DNA of 35,644 nucleotides from Elusimicrobiota bacterium (GCA_030637365.1 DAOWGR010000007.1:1-35644); one strand, 5' to 3'; counted from the stretch's first letter, positions 22,335 through 31,038 are shown. Notes: generated from the letters alone by a model not told the origin. Made by a program: numbers and translations.

Positions 22335-23672
22335 ATGTTTTTACAAAAATCAAAAACAAAGAAAAGTAAAATGGACTGGGTTTTTTTTGGCGTTGTCGCG
22401 ATATTATTGGCGATAGGAACAATATCTATTTTTTCTTCGGTTGTCGCGCTTCCCAATCAGCTGAAAATAGTAAGAACGCATCTTTTGGCTCTTCCAATCG
22501 CGTTTACCGCTTTTTTCGTTATGTGGAATTTTAATTATCAAATTTTTCAAGATCAATGGAAAATTGTTTATTCCGTCATGATTATCGCTTTAGTTGGAGT
22601 ATTGTTTTTCGGTATTGCGGATAAGGGAGCTCAATCGTGGTTTAGGCTGCCCTTTTTTTCCGTGCAGCCTTCGGAATTTGTAAGAATAGGTTTAATACTT
22701 GTTATGGCGAATTATCTGGATAAAAATATCGGCAAGATAAAAGAGTTTTCAACTGTTTTGGGAGTTTTATTTATATCGGCCCCGATTTTTTTCTTGCTTA
22801 TTAAGCAGCCCGATTTTTCGGCTATTATGACAATGCTGCCCATAGTTTTAGTAATGCTTTTTTGCGCTGGCGCGAGATTGTTCCATATTTTTTTAATTAT
22901 GGGTTTTGCTTTTATAACCGTCTTATTGCCGATTTTGTGGACTATGATAGATTTAAATCCGGAACTCATGCAAAATTCCTTTATTAATTTCTTTTACGGT
23001 CTTTCGCGCGTTAATTGGCATTTGGCCGCTGTTTTTGTGATTTTGATTTTTTTGGGATACGCGTTATGGTTTATATTTTCAGAGTTTTATCGGAATATAT
23101 CAAAGATTTATTTTATTGGCATAGTGGCGGTTATAACATTGGGTTTATTTTCGGGCATCGCGGTGAAAAAGCAAATGAAACACTATCAGCAGAAAAGATT
23201 GGAGGTGTTTCTTTCTCCCAATACCGATCCTAAGGGAGCGGGATATAATTTAATTCAGGCTCAAGTGGCGATAGGTTCGGGCGGACTTATGGGAAAGGGA
23301 GTTTTTTCCGGGACGCAGGCAAAATTGGGTTTCGTTCCCGAGAGGCATACTGATTTTATTTTGGCGGTAATAGGCGAAGAAATGGGATTTGTCGGTATGA
23401 TATTGGTTATGGGTTTATATGTGTTTTTAATGAGAAGAGTTGTAAATACGGCGTATATGGCCAAGGATAGGTTTGGTTATTTGGTAAATTCCGGCATATT
23501 TGGAATGTTTTTGGTTTATTTTAGCGTTAATTTCGGCATGCTTTTGGGTTTAAATCCTGTCGCGGGCGTGCCTTTGCCGCTGCTGTCTTACGGCGGTTCA
23601 AATTTGGTTTCCACAATGATAGCGATAGGAATAACGCAATCCATTTATTCCAGAAGGTTCGCGTTGACATAG
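22335..23672 (+). CDS. rodA: Peptidoglycan glycosyltransferase RodA (SEDS family)
   Basis: RodA polymerises lipid II glycan strands with PBP2 in the inner membrane. The 445-residue product has about ten membrane segments and the SEDS signatures: FSVQPSEFVRIGLILVMANY, KQPDFSAIMTML (with the conserved acidic residue), GFVPERHTDFILAVIGEEMGF and the C-terminal GVPLPLLSYGGSNLVSTM. Compared with E. coli RodA (370 residues) it carries an extra central stretch (about residues 205-275) with two more hydrophobic segments. The Shine-Dalgarno is poor, because the spacer consists of tract sequence. Confidence 0.97.
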   Translation: MFLQKSKTKKSKMDWVFFGVVAILLAIGTISIFSSVVALPNQLKIVRTHLLALPIAFTAFFVMWNFNYQIFQDQWKIVYSVMIIALVGVLFFGIADKGAQSWFRLPFFSVQPSEFVRIGLILVMANYLDKNIGKIKEFSTVLGVLFISAPIFFLLIKQPDFSAIMTMLPIVLVMLFCAGARLFHIFLIMGFAFITVLLPILWTMIDLNPELMQNSFINFFYGLSRVNWHLAAVFVILIFLGYALWFIFSEFYRNISKIYFIGIVAVITLGLFSGIAVKKQMKHYQQKRLEVFLSPNTDPKGAGYNLIQAQVAIGSGGLMGKGVFSGTQAKLGFVPERHTDFILAVIGEEMGFVGMILVMGLYVFLMRRVVNTAYMAKDRFGYLVNSGIFGMFLVYFSVNFGMLLGLNPVAGVPLPLLSYGGSNLVSTMIAIGITQSIYSRRFALT

Positions 23673-23741
23673 AGAAACAGTGCGTAAGCGCGAAAGCGCG
23701 GAAGAAACAAACAGAAAGAAGCAGTGAGAACTACGGAAATT

Positions 23742-24440
23742 ATGAATAAAATTAAAGATATGGATAAAGTTATTTCTCCAAAATACAGATTGCGAATTAA
23801 ATTTTCCCGAACGGGTGAAGCCGTAAATATAACTCATTTGGAGCAAATGAGAGAAATTCGCAAAGGAGTTGTTTTATCCGAGATTCCCGTTTTTAAGGCC
23901 AATAATAAAAAGGCTTTTCCTAAAATTTCGTTTGGTCCGGCGATTAGCATGGGATATGAAAGCTTATGCGAGTTTGCTGATATTTATCTGACGGAATTGG
24001 CGAAAGAAAATAATATAAAAGCGATATTTGATAAAATGGAGATTTCCGGCATTAATTTTGTTTCGGCTAAAAGGATTCCTTTATTGTTTCCATCGCTGGA
24101 ATCAAGCGTAAACGCGGTAGAATATGAAGTGAGAGGAGAGTTTTTGGAAGATTTTTCTCAAGATAAAATCAAGCGGGCTCTTTTAAAGAGAGAGTTGATT
24201 TTTGAGAAAATTAAAGACGGTAAAACAGCGAAAAAAATAAATTTCCGGCCGCTTATAATTAAAATGGAGCATCACAAAGAAGCTGGCTTGGTGATTTTGG
24301 TTTTAAGGATTAAACCGGGTTTTAATATCAAGCCTGAAGAAGCCGTTAAATTTATTGCCGGAAGTTCGGCTAAAATAACGGGTATTTTAAAAAAACAACT
24401 CTACTGGATTAATTCCGGCGGGGAATTCGAGGTTTTCTAA
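23742..24440 (+). CDS. DUF2344 / TIGR03936 radical SAM-linked protein
   Basis: The 232-residue product has the family start YRLRIKFSRTGEAVNITHLEQM, the block RKGVVLSEIPVFKANNKKAF and PKISFGPAISMGYESLCEF, and a beta-rich C-terminal half. Its function is not established. In many bacteria it lies next to, or is fused to, a B12-type radical SAM protein (TIGR03960) and RNase G. Here RNase G follows one base after its stop, but the radical SAM partner is missing from its usual place between rodA and this gene. The start is uncertain: a GTG at 23724 is possible, but it lies in tract-like DNA. Confidence 0.8.
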   Translation: MNKIKDMDKVISPKYRLRIKFSRTGEAVNITHLEQMREIRKGVVLSEIPVFKANNKKAFPKISFGPAISMGYESLCEFADIYLTELAKENNIKAIFDKMEISGINFVSAKRIPLLFPSLESSVNAVEYEVRGEFLEDFSQDKIKRALLKRELIFEKIKDGKTAKKINFRPLIIKMEHHKEAGLVILVLRIKPGFNIKPEEAVKFIAGSSAKITGILKKQLYWINSGGEFEVF

Positions 24441-24441
24441 T

Positions 24442-25935
24442 ATGAATAAGAGATTTACAAATTCGTCTAACAAAAAATCGGCATCCCAGACAAAAGCCAA
24501 GTTTAAAAAGGAAATTTTCGCCAATACTTCTTTTGAAGAAACAAGAATTGCCATTATGGAGGATGATAATTTGGCCGAGCTTTTTTGGGAACGGCGCGGG
24601 ACGGCCAATATTGTGGGTAATATTTACAAAGGCACGGTGGAAAATGTTCTTCCCGGAATATCAAGCGCGTTTATAAATATAGGGCTTAATAAAAATGCGT
24701 ACATATATATATCGGATGTATTGGGCAGTCACAGAGACGGTATTGAGAGGCTGTTGAAAAGAAATCAGCATGTAATGGTGCAAGTTTCCAAGGACGCTAT
24801 CGGAACCAAGGGCATGAAGGTTACCATGGATATTTCTTTGCCCGGTCGTTATTTGGTTCTTACTCCCGTTCAAGAATTTGTGGGCGTTTCCAAGAATATA
24901 GATAATCATGAAGAGCGCAAAAGGCTTAGTGAGATTATAAAAAAAATCGCCAAATCAAATGATTTGGATAAAAAAGGCTGTATTGTAAGAACGGAAGCGG
25001 AAGGCGCCAGTGAAAAAGAGCTTGAAAGAGAGCTTAAATATCTTATGCGCACTTGGGAATCAATAATGAAGCGTTTTGAATCATCGCGTTCTCCTCATGT
25101 TTTGCATAAGGATATGGATTTAACTCTTCAAATGGTTAGAGATATTTTATCCGATGAAGTTTCCATATACATGCTTAATAATAAAGAGGATTATAATAAT
25201 GTTTTGGATCTTGTTAAGAAAATTTCGCCCGAATTAAAGGATAGAATTAGATTTTATAATAATAAAACGTCCATATTTAAGGCTTTTGATATTGAAAAAT
25301 CGATTACGGAATTAAGAAAAATAAAGATTCCTTTGCCTAATGGCGGCAGTATAATAATACAGGAGGCGGAGTCTTTATGCGCGATAGATGTTAATACGGG
25401 GCGTTTTACCGGTTCGCGTTCTCAAGAAGAGACAGTGACATTGACCAATGTGGAAGCCGCGCGCGAGGTGGCGCGCCAATTGCGTCTTAGAAATATCGGG
25501 GGAATAGTGGTCATAGATTTTATTGACATGAAGAGGGCGTCAAACCGCCATCGCATAGTGAGCACTCTCGAGAAAGCTGTTAAAAGAGACAGGGCTAAAA
25601 TAAGAATTTTGCCGATAACTCGCCTTGGTCTTGTTGAAATGACAAGAGAAAGAAAAAGAGAGAGTACGGTAAGTCTTCTTACCGAGGAATGTCCCGAATG
25701 CCACGGTTCGGGCAGAGTTCTTTCTTCCGAGAGCATAAGAATAAAAATACAGCGTGAAATTCAGAATTTAACTTTAGGCAGGCCAGGCGGAAATTTAAGG
25801 ATTATAGTGCATCCGATGATACTTGAAATACTAAAGAAGAAGCAGCATATAATTGAGAAAAATGTGCATAGAAGCGTGAAATTATTTTCCGACCCGATGC
25901 TTACATGGGAAGATTATAAATTGATACTTGAATAA
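24442..25935 (+). CDS. rng: Ribonuclease G / E family endoribonuclease
   Basis: RNase G/E cuts single-stranded RNA, matures 16S rRNA and turns over mRNA. The 497-residue product has an N-terminal S1 domain inserted in an RNase H-like fold (GNIYKGTVENVLPGISSAF, FINIGLNKNAYIY). The catalytic magnesium ligands are Asp316 (AIDVNTGRF) and Asp359 (VVIDFIDMKR); their 43-residue spacing equals that of E. coli Asp303/Asp346. The zinc-link CPEC is at 417-420. There is no long C-terminal scaffold, so it is of RNase G type. It starts one base after the DUF2344 stop. Confidence 0.96.
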   Translation: MNKRFTNSSNKKSASQTKAKFKKEIFANTSFEETRIAIMEDDNLAELFWERRGTANIVGNIYKGTVENVLPGISSAFINIGLNKNAYIYISDVLGSHRDGIERLLKRNQHVMVQVSKDAIGTKGMKVTMDISLPGRYLVLTPVQEFVGVSKNIDNHEERKRLSEIIKKIAKSNDLDKKGCIVRTEAEGASEKELERELKYLMRTWESIMKRFESSRSPHVLHKDMDLTLQMVRDILSDEVSIYMLNNKEDYNNVLDLVKKISPELKDRIRFYNNKTSIFKAFDIEKSITELRKIKIPLPNGGSIIIQEAESLCAIDVNTGRFTGSRSQEETVTLTNVEAAREVARQLRLRNIGGIVVIDFIDMKRASNRHRIVSTLEKAVKRDRAKIRILPITRLGLVEMTRERKRESTVSLLTEECPECHGSGRVLSSESIRIKIQREIQNLTLGRPGGNLRIIVHPMILEILKKKQHIIEKNVHRSVKLFSDPMLTWEDYKLILE

Positions 25936-25936
25936 A

Positions 25937-26051
25937 ACGGCAGGTCAAGATTGAGGTTGAGGTTAAGAACGGCAAGGAATATAAAAGCAATTAAACTCAG
26001 TGTATATTTTTAGGTTGTTCATAGTCTTGATCTTAATCTTGACCTGCCGTT
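25937..26051 (+). repeat. Hexamer-based inverted repeat, copy 4 (rng-amidase spacer)
   Basis: This is the best preserved copy. The left arm is AACGGCAG, GTCAAG, ATTGAG, GTTGAG, GTTAAG, AACGGCAA. The right arm, on the other strand, is AACGGCAG, GTCAAG, ATTAAG, ATCAAG. The outer 14 bases of the two arms are identical when inverted. It starts one base after the rng stop and ends three bases before the GGAGG of the amidase gene. Confidence 0.85.
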
Positions 26052-26065
26052 AACGGAGGATTTTG

Positions 26066-27784
26066 ATGAGTAAATATTTAAAGACGGTAAAAATGGTTTT
26101 ATTGTCGCTATTGGTGTTTTCTTCCATGGCTTATGCCAAGATGACTAAAATAGCCTTTATGAAAAACGGAGCCTATGTCGGAAAAATCAATACATATATT
26201 CTCAGTGACAAGATATTTTTGGACGCGTCCAAAACCGCAAAGCTTTTAGGCGGTAAGATTTACTGGTATCCCGTTTCAGGCAAGCTTTTTTTTCAGGTGA
26301 AAGGAAATAAAATTATTTTTTATCGCGATAAGGACGAGATAATTTTAAACAAAGAAAAAGTGTCAGTGTCCCGGCCATATATAGTAAGAGGAGGGAAAGC
26401 CTTTATTTCAAAAGATTTTTTGATATCCGAGGATTTTTCAAAAGCTTTTAATTTTAAGCTCGCGTATAATGAAAAAACGGGCGTTATGGAGGAGGCGCAT
26501 AGCATTAATATCAATTCCGTGAATCACTTTTCATATAAAGACAGAACGAGAATAGTGATTTATATGTCTGAAGCTCTTGAGTATCAGGAAAGTCTGAAAG
26601 AAAGAAACCTTTTAAGCGTTAATATACTGGGCGGCATGCTGTATGCTGATGAGAAAATCGGCATAAATAACGGGATAATTAAGAATATGGAAATGTTTCA
26701 GGAGAATAAGTGCGCCAAAATCGGAATATCTCTGGGCGAAAATTTTAAGGAATATAAAAGTTTTACTTTACAATTGCCGAATAGGCTGGTTTTTGACATA
26801 TATGGCGTGAATGCGGCCGGAAGCAAGAGCGATATATCTTCGGATATTATTGAGTCCGGCGACGAAGATAGTGATATTCCCATTATAGTCCCGCGACGGG
26901 ATTTTAGCGGGAAAGCGGGTGAAGGGGAAGCTCCGGAAATTACCGTTAATGGAGGAGAGAGTTCAAATGCTGCCGGCGCTTTGGGTGCTCCGTCCATTTT
27001 GTCAGATTCCAATCAAAATTTAAGCAAAGAGAGCAATGCGTTAAAGAATGTTTCCGAACTGAAGATGCCGAATATTCCCGATAAAATGATATTGGATAAA
27101 TCATCAATAAAAAGAATCGTCATAGACGCGGGGCATGGAGGAAGAGACGGCGGCGGCCGGCAAATATTCGGACTAAAAGAAAAAACCATTAATTTAAAGG
27201 TGGCAAAACTTCTTTTATGGAAGCTTGAAAAAGTAAAAGGTTTCAAAGTTTCAATGACCAGAGATTCGGATGTTTTCGTTCCTTTGCGCGAAAGGTCTAA
27301 AATCGCGAATGAATACGGCGCCGATTTATTTATATCCATTCACGCCAATGCGTCAAGGCATAAAAGGAATCAGGGATTTGAAATATATTTTATGTCGGAA
27401 AACGCTTCGGACCCATGGGCGGCGGAAGTGGCGGATTATGAAAATTCCGTAATAAGATTTGAAGAAAAACAAGAGGAGCCTGATCCGGCGGCTTTGCTTT
27501 TGCATTCATTGGCAAGAAATGAATACATGAATGAAGGAAGCAAATTGGCTGGTTATGTCGCCAAGGAATTTGATAAGCGGACCCCTTTTGTGAATCGCGG
27601 GGTTAAACAAGCGGCTTTTTATGTTTTAAGGGGAACTTACGCGCCCGGCATTCTTGTTGAAATGGGTTTTATGACCAATCGCAAGGATCAAGCCAATTTG
27701 TGCAAACTCAGCGTAAGAAAGAAAATAGCCGATTCCATATACAGAGGCGTGCTTAATTACGCCAAAATGAAAAAGTGGAGATAA
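26066..27784 (+). CDS. Exported N-acetylmuramoyl-L-alanine amidase (Amidase_3) with AMIN domain
   Basis: The enzyme cleaves the bond between MurNAc and the stem peptide in the periplasm. The 572-residue product has a signal peptide ending MAYA (cleavage after 24). A region like the copper amine oxidase N-terminal fold follows (about 30-130), then an AMIN-type wall-targeting region (150-245) and a low-complexity linker (250-345). In the Amidase_3 domain the zinc ligands are His357 (DAGHGG), Glu372 and His426 (ISIHAN), with catalytic Glu532 (VEMGF). An insertion after 440 may be the autoinhibitory helix known from AmiB/C. A GGAGG precedes the ATG at 26066. It is AmiC-like; the exact orthologue is unsure. 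Confidence 0.92.
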   Translation: MSKYLKTVKMVLLSLLVFSSMAYAKMTKIAFMKNGAYVGKINTYILSDKIFLDASKTAKLLGGKIYWYPVSGKLFFQVKGNKIIFYRDKDEIILNKEKVSVSRPYIVRGGKAFISKDFLISEDFSKAFNFKLAYNEKTGVMEEAHSININSVNHFSYKDRTRIVIYMSEALEYQESLKERNLLSVNILGGMLYADEKIGINNGIIKNMEMFQENKCAKIGISLGENFKEYKSFTLQLPNRLVFDIYGVNAAGSKSDISSDIIESGDEDSDIPIIVPRRDFSGKAGEGEAPEITVNGGESSNAAGALGAPSILSDSNQNLSKESNALKNVSELKMPNIPDKMILDKSSIKRIVIDAGHGGRDGGGRQIFGLKEKTINLKVAKLLLWKLEKVKGFKVSMTRDSDVFVPLRERSKIANEYGADLFISIHANASRHKRNQGFEIYFMSENASDPWAAEVADYENSVIRFEEKQEEPDPAALLLHSLARNEYMNEGSKLAGYVAKEFDKRTPFVNRGVKQAAFYVLRGTYAPGILVEMGFMTNRKDQANLCKLSVRKKIADSIYRGVLNYAKMKKWR

Positions 27785-27788
27785 ATAT

Positions 27789-29537
27789 ATGAAAAATCCC
27801 ATTTTATTTAAAATAGCGGTTTTAATTATTATGGGGTTGTCTTTTTTTCTTTGTCTTAGGGGACTTAAATTCGGGCTTCCAAGCGTTCAACAAAACAAAG
27901 TGCTTTTTTCCGATTCTAAAGAGGAGAAAATTTTAATTCCGTTAATGGTGAAAAGGCGTCAGGAGATATATTCCCACTATTCCGATATCGGTAAAACACA
28001 TCAGCAACAAATCAGGATTCCCAAAGCCGGAAATATATCGGTCAATCTATCCGGAAATAGGATTTCAATTTCAGAAAATAAATTAGACGCCATGAGATCT
28101 TTTATGATGAAGTCGCAGTTGCCCGATGAGCCGTTTATTTTAAAAGTCGTATCACAGATAAATTGGCGGGAATTTGATTTTAACCCGAGATTTTTCGCTT
28201 ATGGCGGAGGATATCTTTATTCGGCGGGTGCGGCTTATAAGGCCGCTTCTTTGCTGGGTTTGATAAAAATCGGCGACGCGGCGTATTATTTGTCTAATCC
28301 CCGCGAAGTGGCCAAATTATATATGGCGCCGAAAGTTTTGGCGGCGCTGGCGTTTGTTTTATCCATTCCTTTAATGTTTATGCTGGGCAGGGAATTATAC
28401 GGTTTTAAAACAGGTTTGATAGCCGGACTTTTTTACGCTTTTACGCCCATTATAACGGTTTATTCTCATTTTTATAAGCCGCATGTGCTTATTTTGCCAT
28501 TGGTTTTAATAAGCATGCTTGGCGCCGCCAAATTGTTAAGGTCAGATAAAGGAATATGGTATATTGTCGCCGGTTTGTTCGCGGGGCTTGCCGCCGGAAC
28601 TTTTTATTTCGCGGGGGCGGTTATTTTGTGCGCTTGCGGAAGTCACATCGTAAAATGTTTTTCAAAATACTCTTTGAGAGAAACGAGTAAAATCATAAAG
28701 GCGGCGCTTAATAAAAACCTTGCCATATTGTGCGGCTTTGTGGCAGTCGGTTTTTTTATTGTTAATCCGTATTGGCTTGTGGTCTATAAGGATGGTTGGT
28801 TTGAGAGAGGAGGATTGGGGCGCTGTTCCGCGCCGCATATTGCATGGACGGATGCTGTTAAATATCTGTTTATAACCATTCCCGCGGGCGTGGGATGGTT
28901 TGCCGGAACATTGTTTTTTTGCGGTTTGTTTTTTGCTTTTATCAGGCGGTCAAAGGAAGACTTTATGCTTTTGTTTCTTCTCGTTCCATTCTTAATGTAT
29001 GCCGCGAGCTCTTCTCCAATCTATTGGCATGAAGATTTGCATATGAGCATGGTCGTTGTTCCCTGCATTATTCTTTTGGCTGCCAGATTTTGCGCCAAAT
29101 TTCCGGCGATTGGAAAATTTCGCGGTTTGGGCTTAGCGCTTGCGGCTTTAGCGTCAATTTTCACTTTGTGCAATTCATTTTATTACAGCGAGATTTTTGT
29201 TATGAGCAATAATAAATTAAAGGCGGGTTCGTGGATTAATGAAAACATAAAGCCCGATTCCATAATCGGCTCATACAAACCGTTTTTCTCGGATTATAAG
29301 GGGCATGTTCCGTTTCGTCAAGCGGCTTATAATTTGGTGAGCGGTCCGTCCGCTTTTGAGAACGCCGATTTTTATATTACCGTGGGGAGTGAAGAAAAAG
29401 AGGCAAAACATTCGTTTGAAAAAAATTACGCGGCGGAAAAAAAATTTTCCAGGCCTCGTCTGATGTTGGATCGGTTTTTCAGTAATCATATAGTTCCGTT
29501 TATGGACGAGGATGTTGTTATTTATAAAAGAAAGTGA
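27789..29537 (+). CDS. GT-C membrane glycosyltransferase (GT39/ArnT-like)
   Basis: The 582-residue product has an N-terminal membrane segment followed by an outward loop with an acidic FSDSKEEK (Asp42), where GT-C enzymes carry their catalytic Asp. It then has about nine more membrane segments and a soluble C-terminal part. GRELYGFKTGLIAGLFYAFTP and VYSHFYKPHVLIL are typical of the PMT_2/dolichyl-phosphate mannosyltransferase-like family. Such enzymes transfer a sugar from a polyprenyl phosphate to lipid, glycan or protein outside the membrane. Substrate is unknown. The first loop is about 90 residues long, larger than usual. It starts four bases after the amidase stop. Confidence 0.75.
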   Translation: MKNPILFKIAVLIIMGLSFFLCLRGLKFGLPSVQQNKVLFSDSKEEKILIPLMVKRRQEIYSHYSDIGKTHQQQIRIPKAGNISVNLSGNRISISENKLDAMRSFMMKSQLPDEPFILKVVSQINWREFDFNPRFFAYGGGYLYSAGAAYKAASLLGLIKIGDAAYYLSNPREVAKLYMAPKVLAALAFVLSIPLMFMLGRELYGFKTGLIAGLFYAFTPIITVYSHFYKPHVLILPLVLISMLGAAKLLRSDKGIWYIVAGLFAGLAAGTFYFAGAVILCACGSHIVKCFSKYSLRETSKIIKAALNKNLAILCGFVAVGFFIVNPYWLVVYKDGWFERGGLGRCSAPHIAWTDAVKYLFITIPAGVGWFAGTLFFCGLFFAFIRRSKEDFMLLFLLVPFLMYAASSSPIYWHEDLHMSMVVVPCIILLAARFCAKFPAIGKFRGLGLALAALASIFTLCNSFYYSEIFVMSNNKLKAGSWINENIKPDSIIGSYKPFFSDYKGHVPFRQAAYNLVSGPSAFENADFYITVGSEEKEAKHSFEKNYAAEKKFSRPRLMLDRFFSNHIVPFMDEDVVIYKRK

Positions 29538-29668
29538 AAATATTCATGAAACCGGCGGAGCCGCGCGTTCAAGTCATAAATCTTAATTTTTTCGAATACA
29601 AGCTTGTGATAATCAATTTTATAGTGTGAAACCGCGATTTTGGAACGAGGATATTGGAGAATAATTTA

Positions 29669-30736
29669 ATGGAACACAGAAACGGAGTTGGTGTATCTCG
29701 AAAAAAATTGTCCGGTAAAGAGAAACGACGAGGCATAAATCGAATCTTCGGCGTTATCCGCATAAGGGGGCTCCTCTTTTTAAAGGTTCTTTTGTCCAAC
29801 CTGCGTTTTACCAGCGCGTTGGAGCGTGTTTGGCGCGGTCGTTTTAAGAGAACCATGAGTGATTTTCTGAAAAGTGATTCGTCTTTTTTGCCTACCAGAC
29901 AATGGCATATAATTTCCTTTTTTTACCGCATGGTGTTCAGAGGCCTTGGCTTTGCGGGATTCAAAACGACTTTCGGCCGTTTTCTCGCGGCCTATGAACC
30001 CGGTAATTCGCGTTTGTTTGAGGCGCTTCATCATCTCTACATGTCTGCTCTTGAGCGAAGGGACACATGGGGGCTTCTGCGATTCATGGAGGAGCCTTTG
30101 CTTGGCGAAGGAGATTTTGTAGTCAACAAGGGCAAGCGTTTAAGCCTTGATCTTCTTCAATCAATCGACGAGTTTTATTGCCTGCAGGAAGCGCTGAATT
30201 TTAAAAAAGACGATTCAATGGTGTTTTGTGAGTTGGGAGGAGGATATGGAAGGTTCGCGGAAATAGTTATGGCCGCCATGCCCAACGCGACCTACCTCAT
30301 TTTCGATCTGCCTGAATCCCTAATCTTGGCCCAGTATTATCTGTCAAAGCTGCATCCGGAACGCAAAATGGCTTTTTATCCCGAATCTCTGGAGTGTGTC
30401 CGTTCACGCGAAAAACTTTCCTCTTACCGGCTTGTTTTCGGATTGCCCCATCAACTGAAGGAACTTCCTAAAAACTACATCAATGTTTTTATAAATGTTT
30501 ATTCATTCATGGAAATGGGGGCCAAACAGGTAAATGGATATTTCGATATCATCGAACAGCTTCAGGTGGGCGCTTTATATCTCAAACAGCACAAACACGA
30601 GATTAATCTGCTTGACCAAGCCGTATACACGGATGAAAGTTATCCCATTCGCCCTTCGTGGCGAAGAATTTATCATGGGACCTCGACTCTTTATGAAAAT
30701 GTTTTTGAAGCCGTTTACCTGATAAATAAAACCTAA
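29669..30736 (+). CDS. Putative sugar O-methyltransferase
   Basis: The 355-residue product has a basic N-terminus and the block FCELGGGYGRFAEIVMA (around residues 186-202) followed by YLIFDLPESLILAQYYL. This is the SAM-binding pattern of the putative sugar O-methyltransferase family (TIGR04371). GGAG at 29656 sets the ATG at 29669. Codon use differs from the neighbours: arginine is mostly CGN, leucine often CTG or CTC, isoleucine mostly ATC/ATT, whereas flanking genes prefer AGA/AGG and ATA. With 131 bases before and 302 after, it sits alone and may be acquired. A role in methylating a surface glycan is likely but not shown. Confidence 0.7.
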   Translation: MEHRNGVGVSRKKLSGKEKRRGINRIFGVIRIRGLLFLKVLLSNLRFTSALERVWRGRFKRTMSDFLKSDSSFLPTRQWHIISFFYRMVFRGLGFAGFKTTFGRFLAAYEPGNSRLFEALHHLYMSALERRDTWGLLRFMEEPLLGEGDFVVNKGKRLSLDLLQSIDEFYCLQEALNFKKDDSMVFCELGGGYGRFAEIVMAAMPNATYLIFDLPESLILAQYYLSKLHPERKMAFYPESLECVRSREKLSSYRLVFGLPHQLKELPKNYINVFINVYSFMEMGAKQVNGYFDIIEQLQVGALYLKQHKHEINLLDQAVYTDESYPIRPSWRRIYHGTSTLYENVFEAVYLINKT

Positions 30737-30855
30737 ATAACAATGAATTTCCCGGAACAGCCAAGTTGTTTTATTTTGATAATATTGGTATTCATAAAAT
30801 GCGAAATTTTAATGCTTTGGCGCAATTAGCGCATACAAAGAAGTTTAAGGACATT

Positions 30856-30864
30856 TGTTATAAT
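30856..30864 (+). promoter_or_regulatory. Extended -10 promoter for the radical SAM cassette
   Basis: TG-T-TATAAT is a perfect extended -10 element in the 302-base gene-free stretch before the radical SAM gene. There is no convincing -35, which extended -10 promoters tolerate. Transcription would begin near 30871 and give a leader of about 170 bases. Confidence 0.5.
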
Positions 30865-30943
30865 GCTGTAACGGATTAAGCGGCGATGCGTGAGAAACGG
30901 TTTTTACCGGTTGCCATTATCAATAAATAATATATCTTGAAGT

Positions 30944-30974
30944 TTTGCATGGCCGTTAACATATTCCATGCAAA
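30944..30974 (+). promoter_or_regulatory. Hairpin in the leader of the radical SAM gene
   Basis: TTTGCATGG (30944-30952) pairs perfectly with CCATGCAAA (30966-30974) across a 13-base loop. A smaller stem, CCGC/GCGG, follows near 31010. No T-run follows, and I see no conserved cobalamin (B12) box, so a known riboswitch cannot be assigned. Nothing else of note lies in 30737-31038. Confidence 0.4.
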
Positions 30975-31038
30975 TAGTATAAGTAAAAGAGCTTAAAGGA
31001 AAAGTTTTCCGCTGAAAAAGCGGGGCTAATTTAAAAAA

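Noticed and set aside
23673..23741. GCGCGAAAGCGC hairpin after rodA as a terminator
   Set aside because: No T-run follows; an A/G-rich tract follows instead.
2185..26051. Hexamer tracts as a CRISPR-like array
   Set aside because: Copies are kilobases apart, are inverted repeats without spacers of uniform size, and no cas genes are present.
30865..31038. Cobalamin riboswitch before the B12-type radical SAM gene
   Set aside because: No B12 box or the other conserved elements could be found; only simple hairpins are visible.
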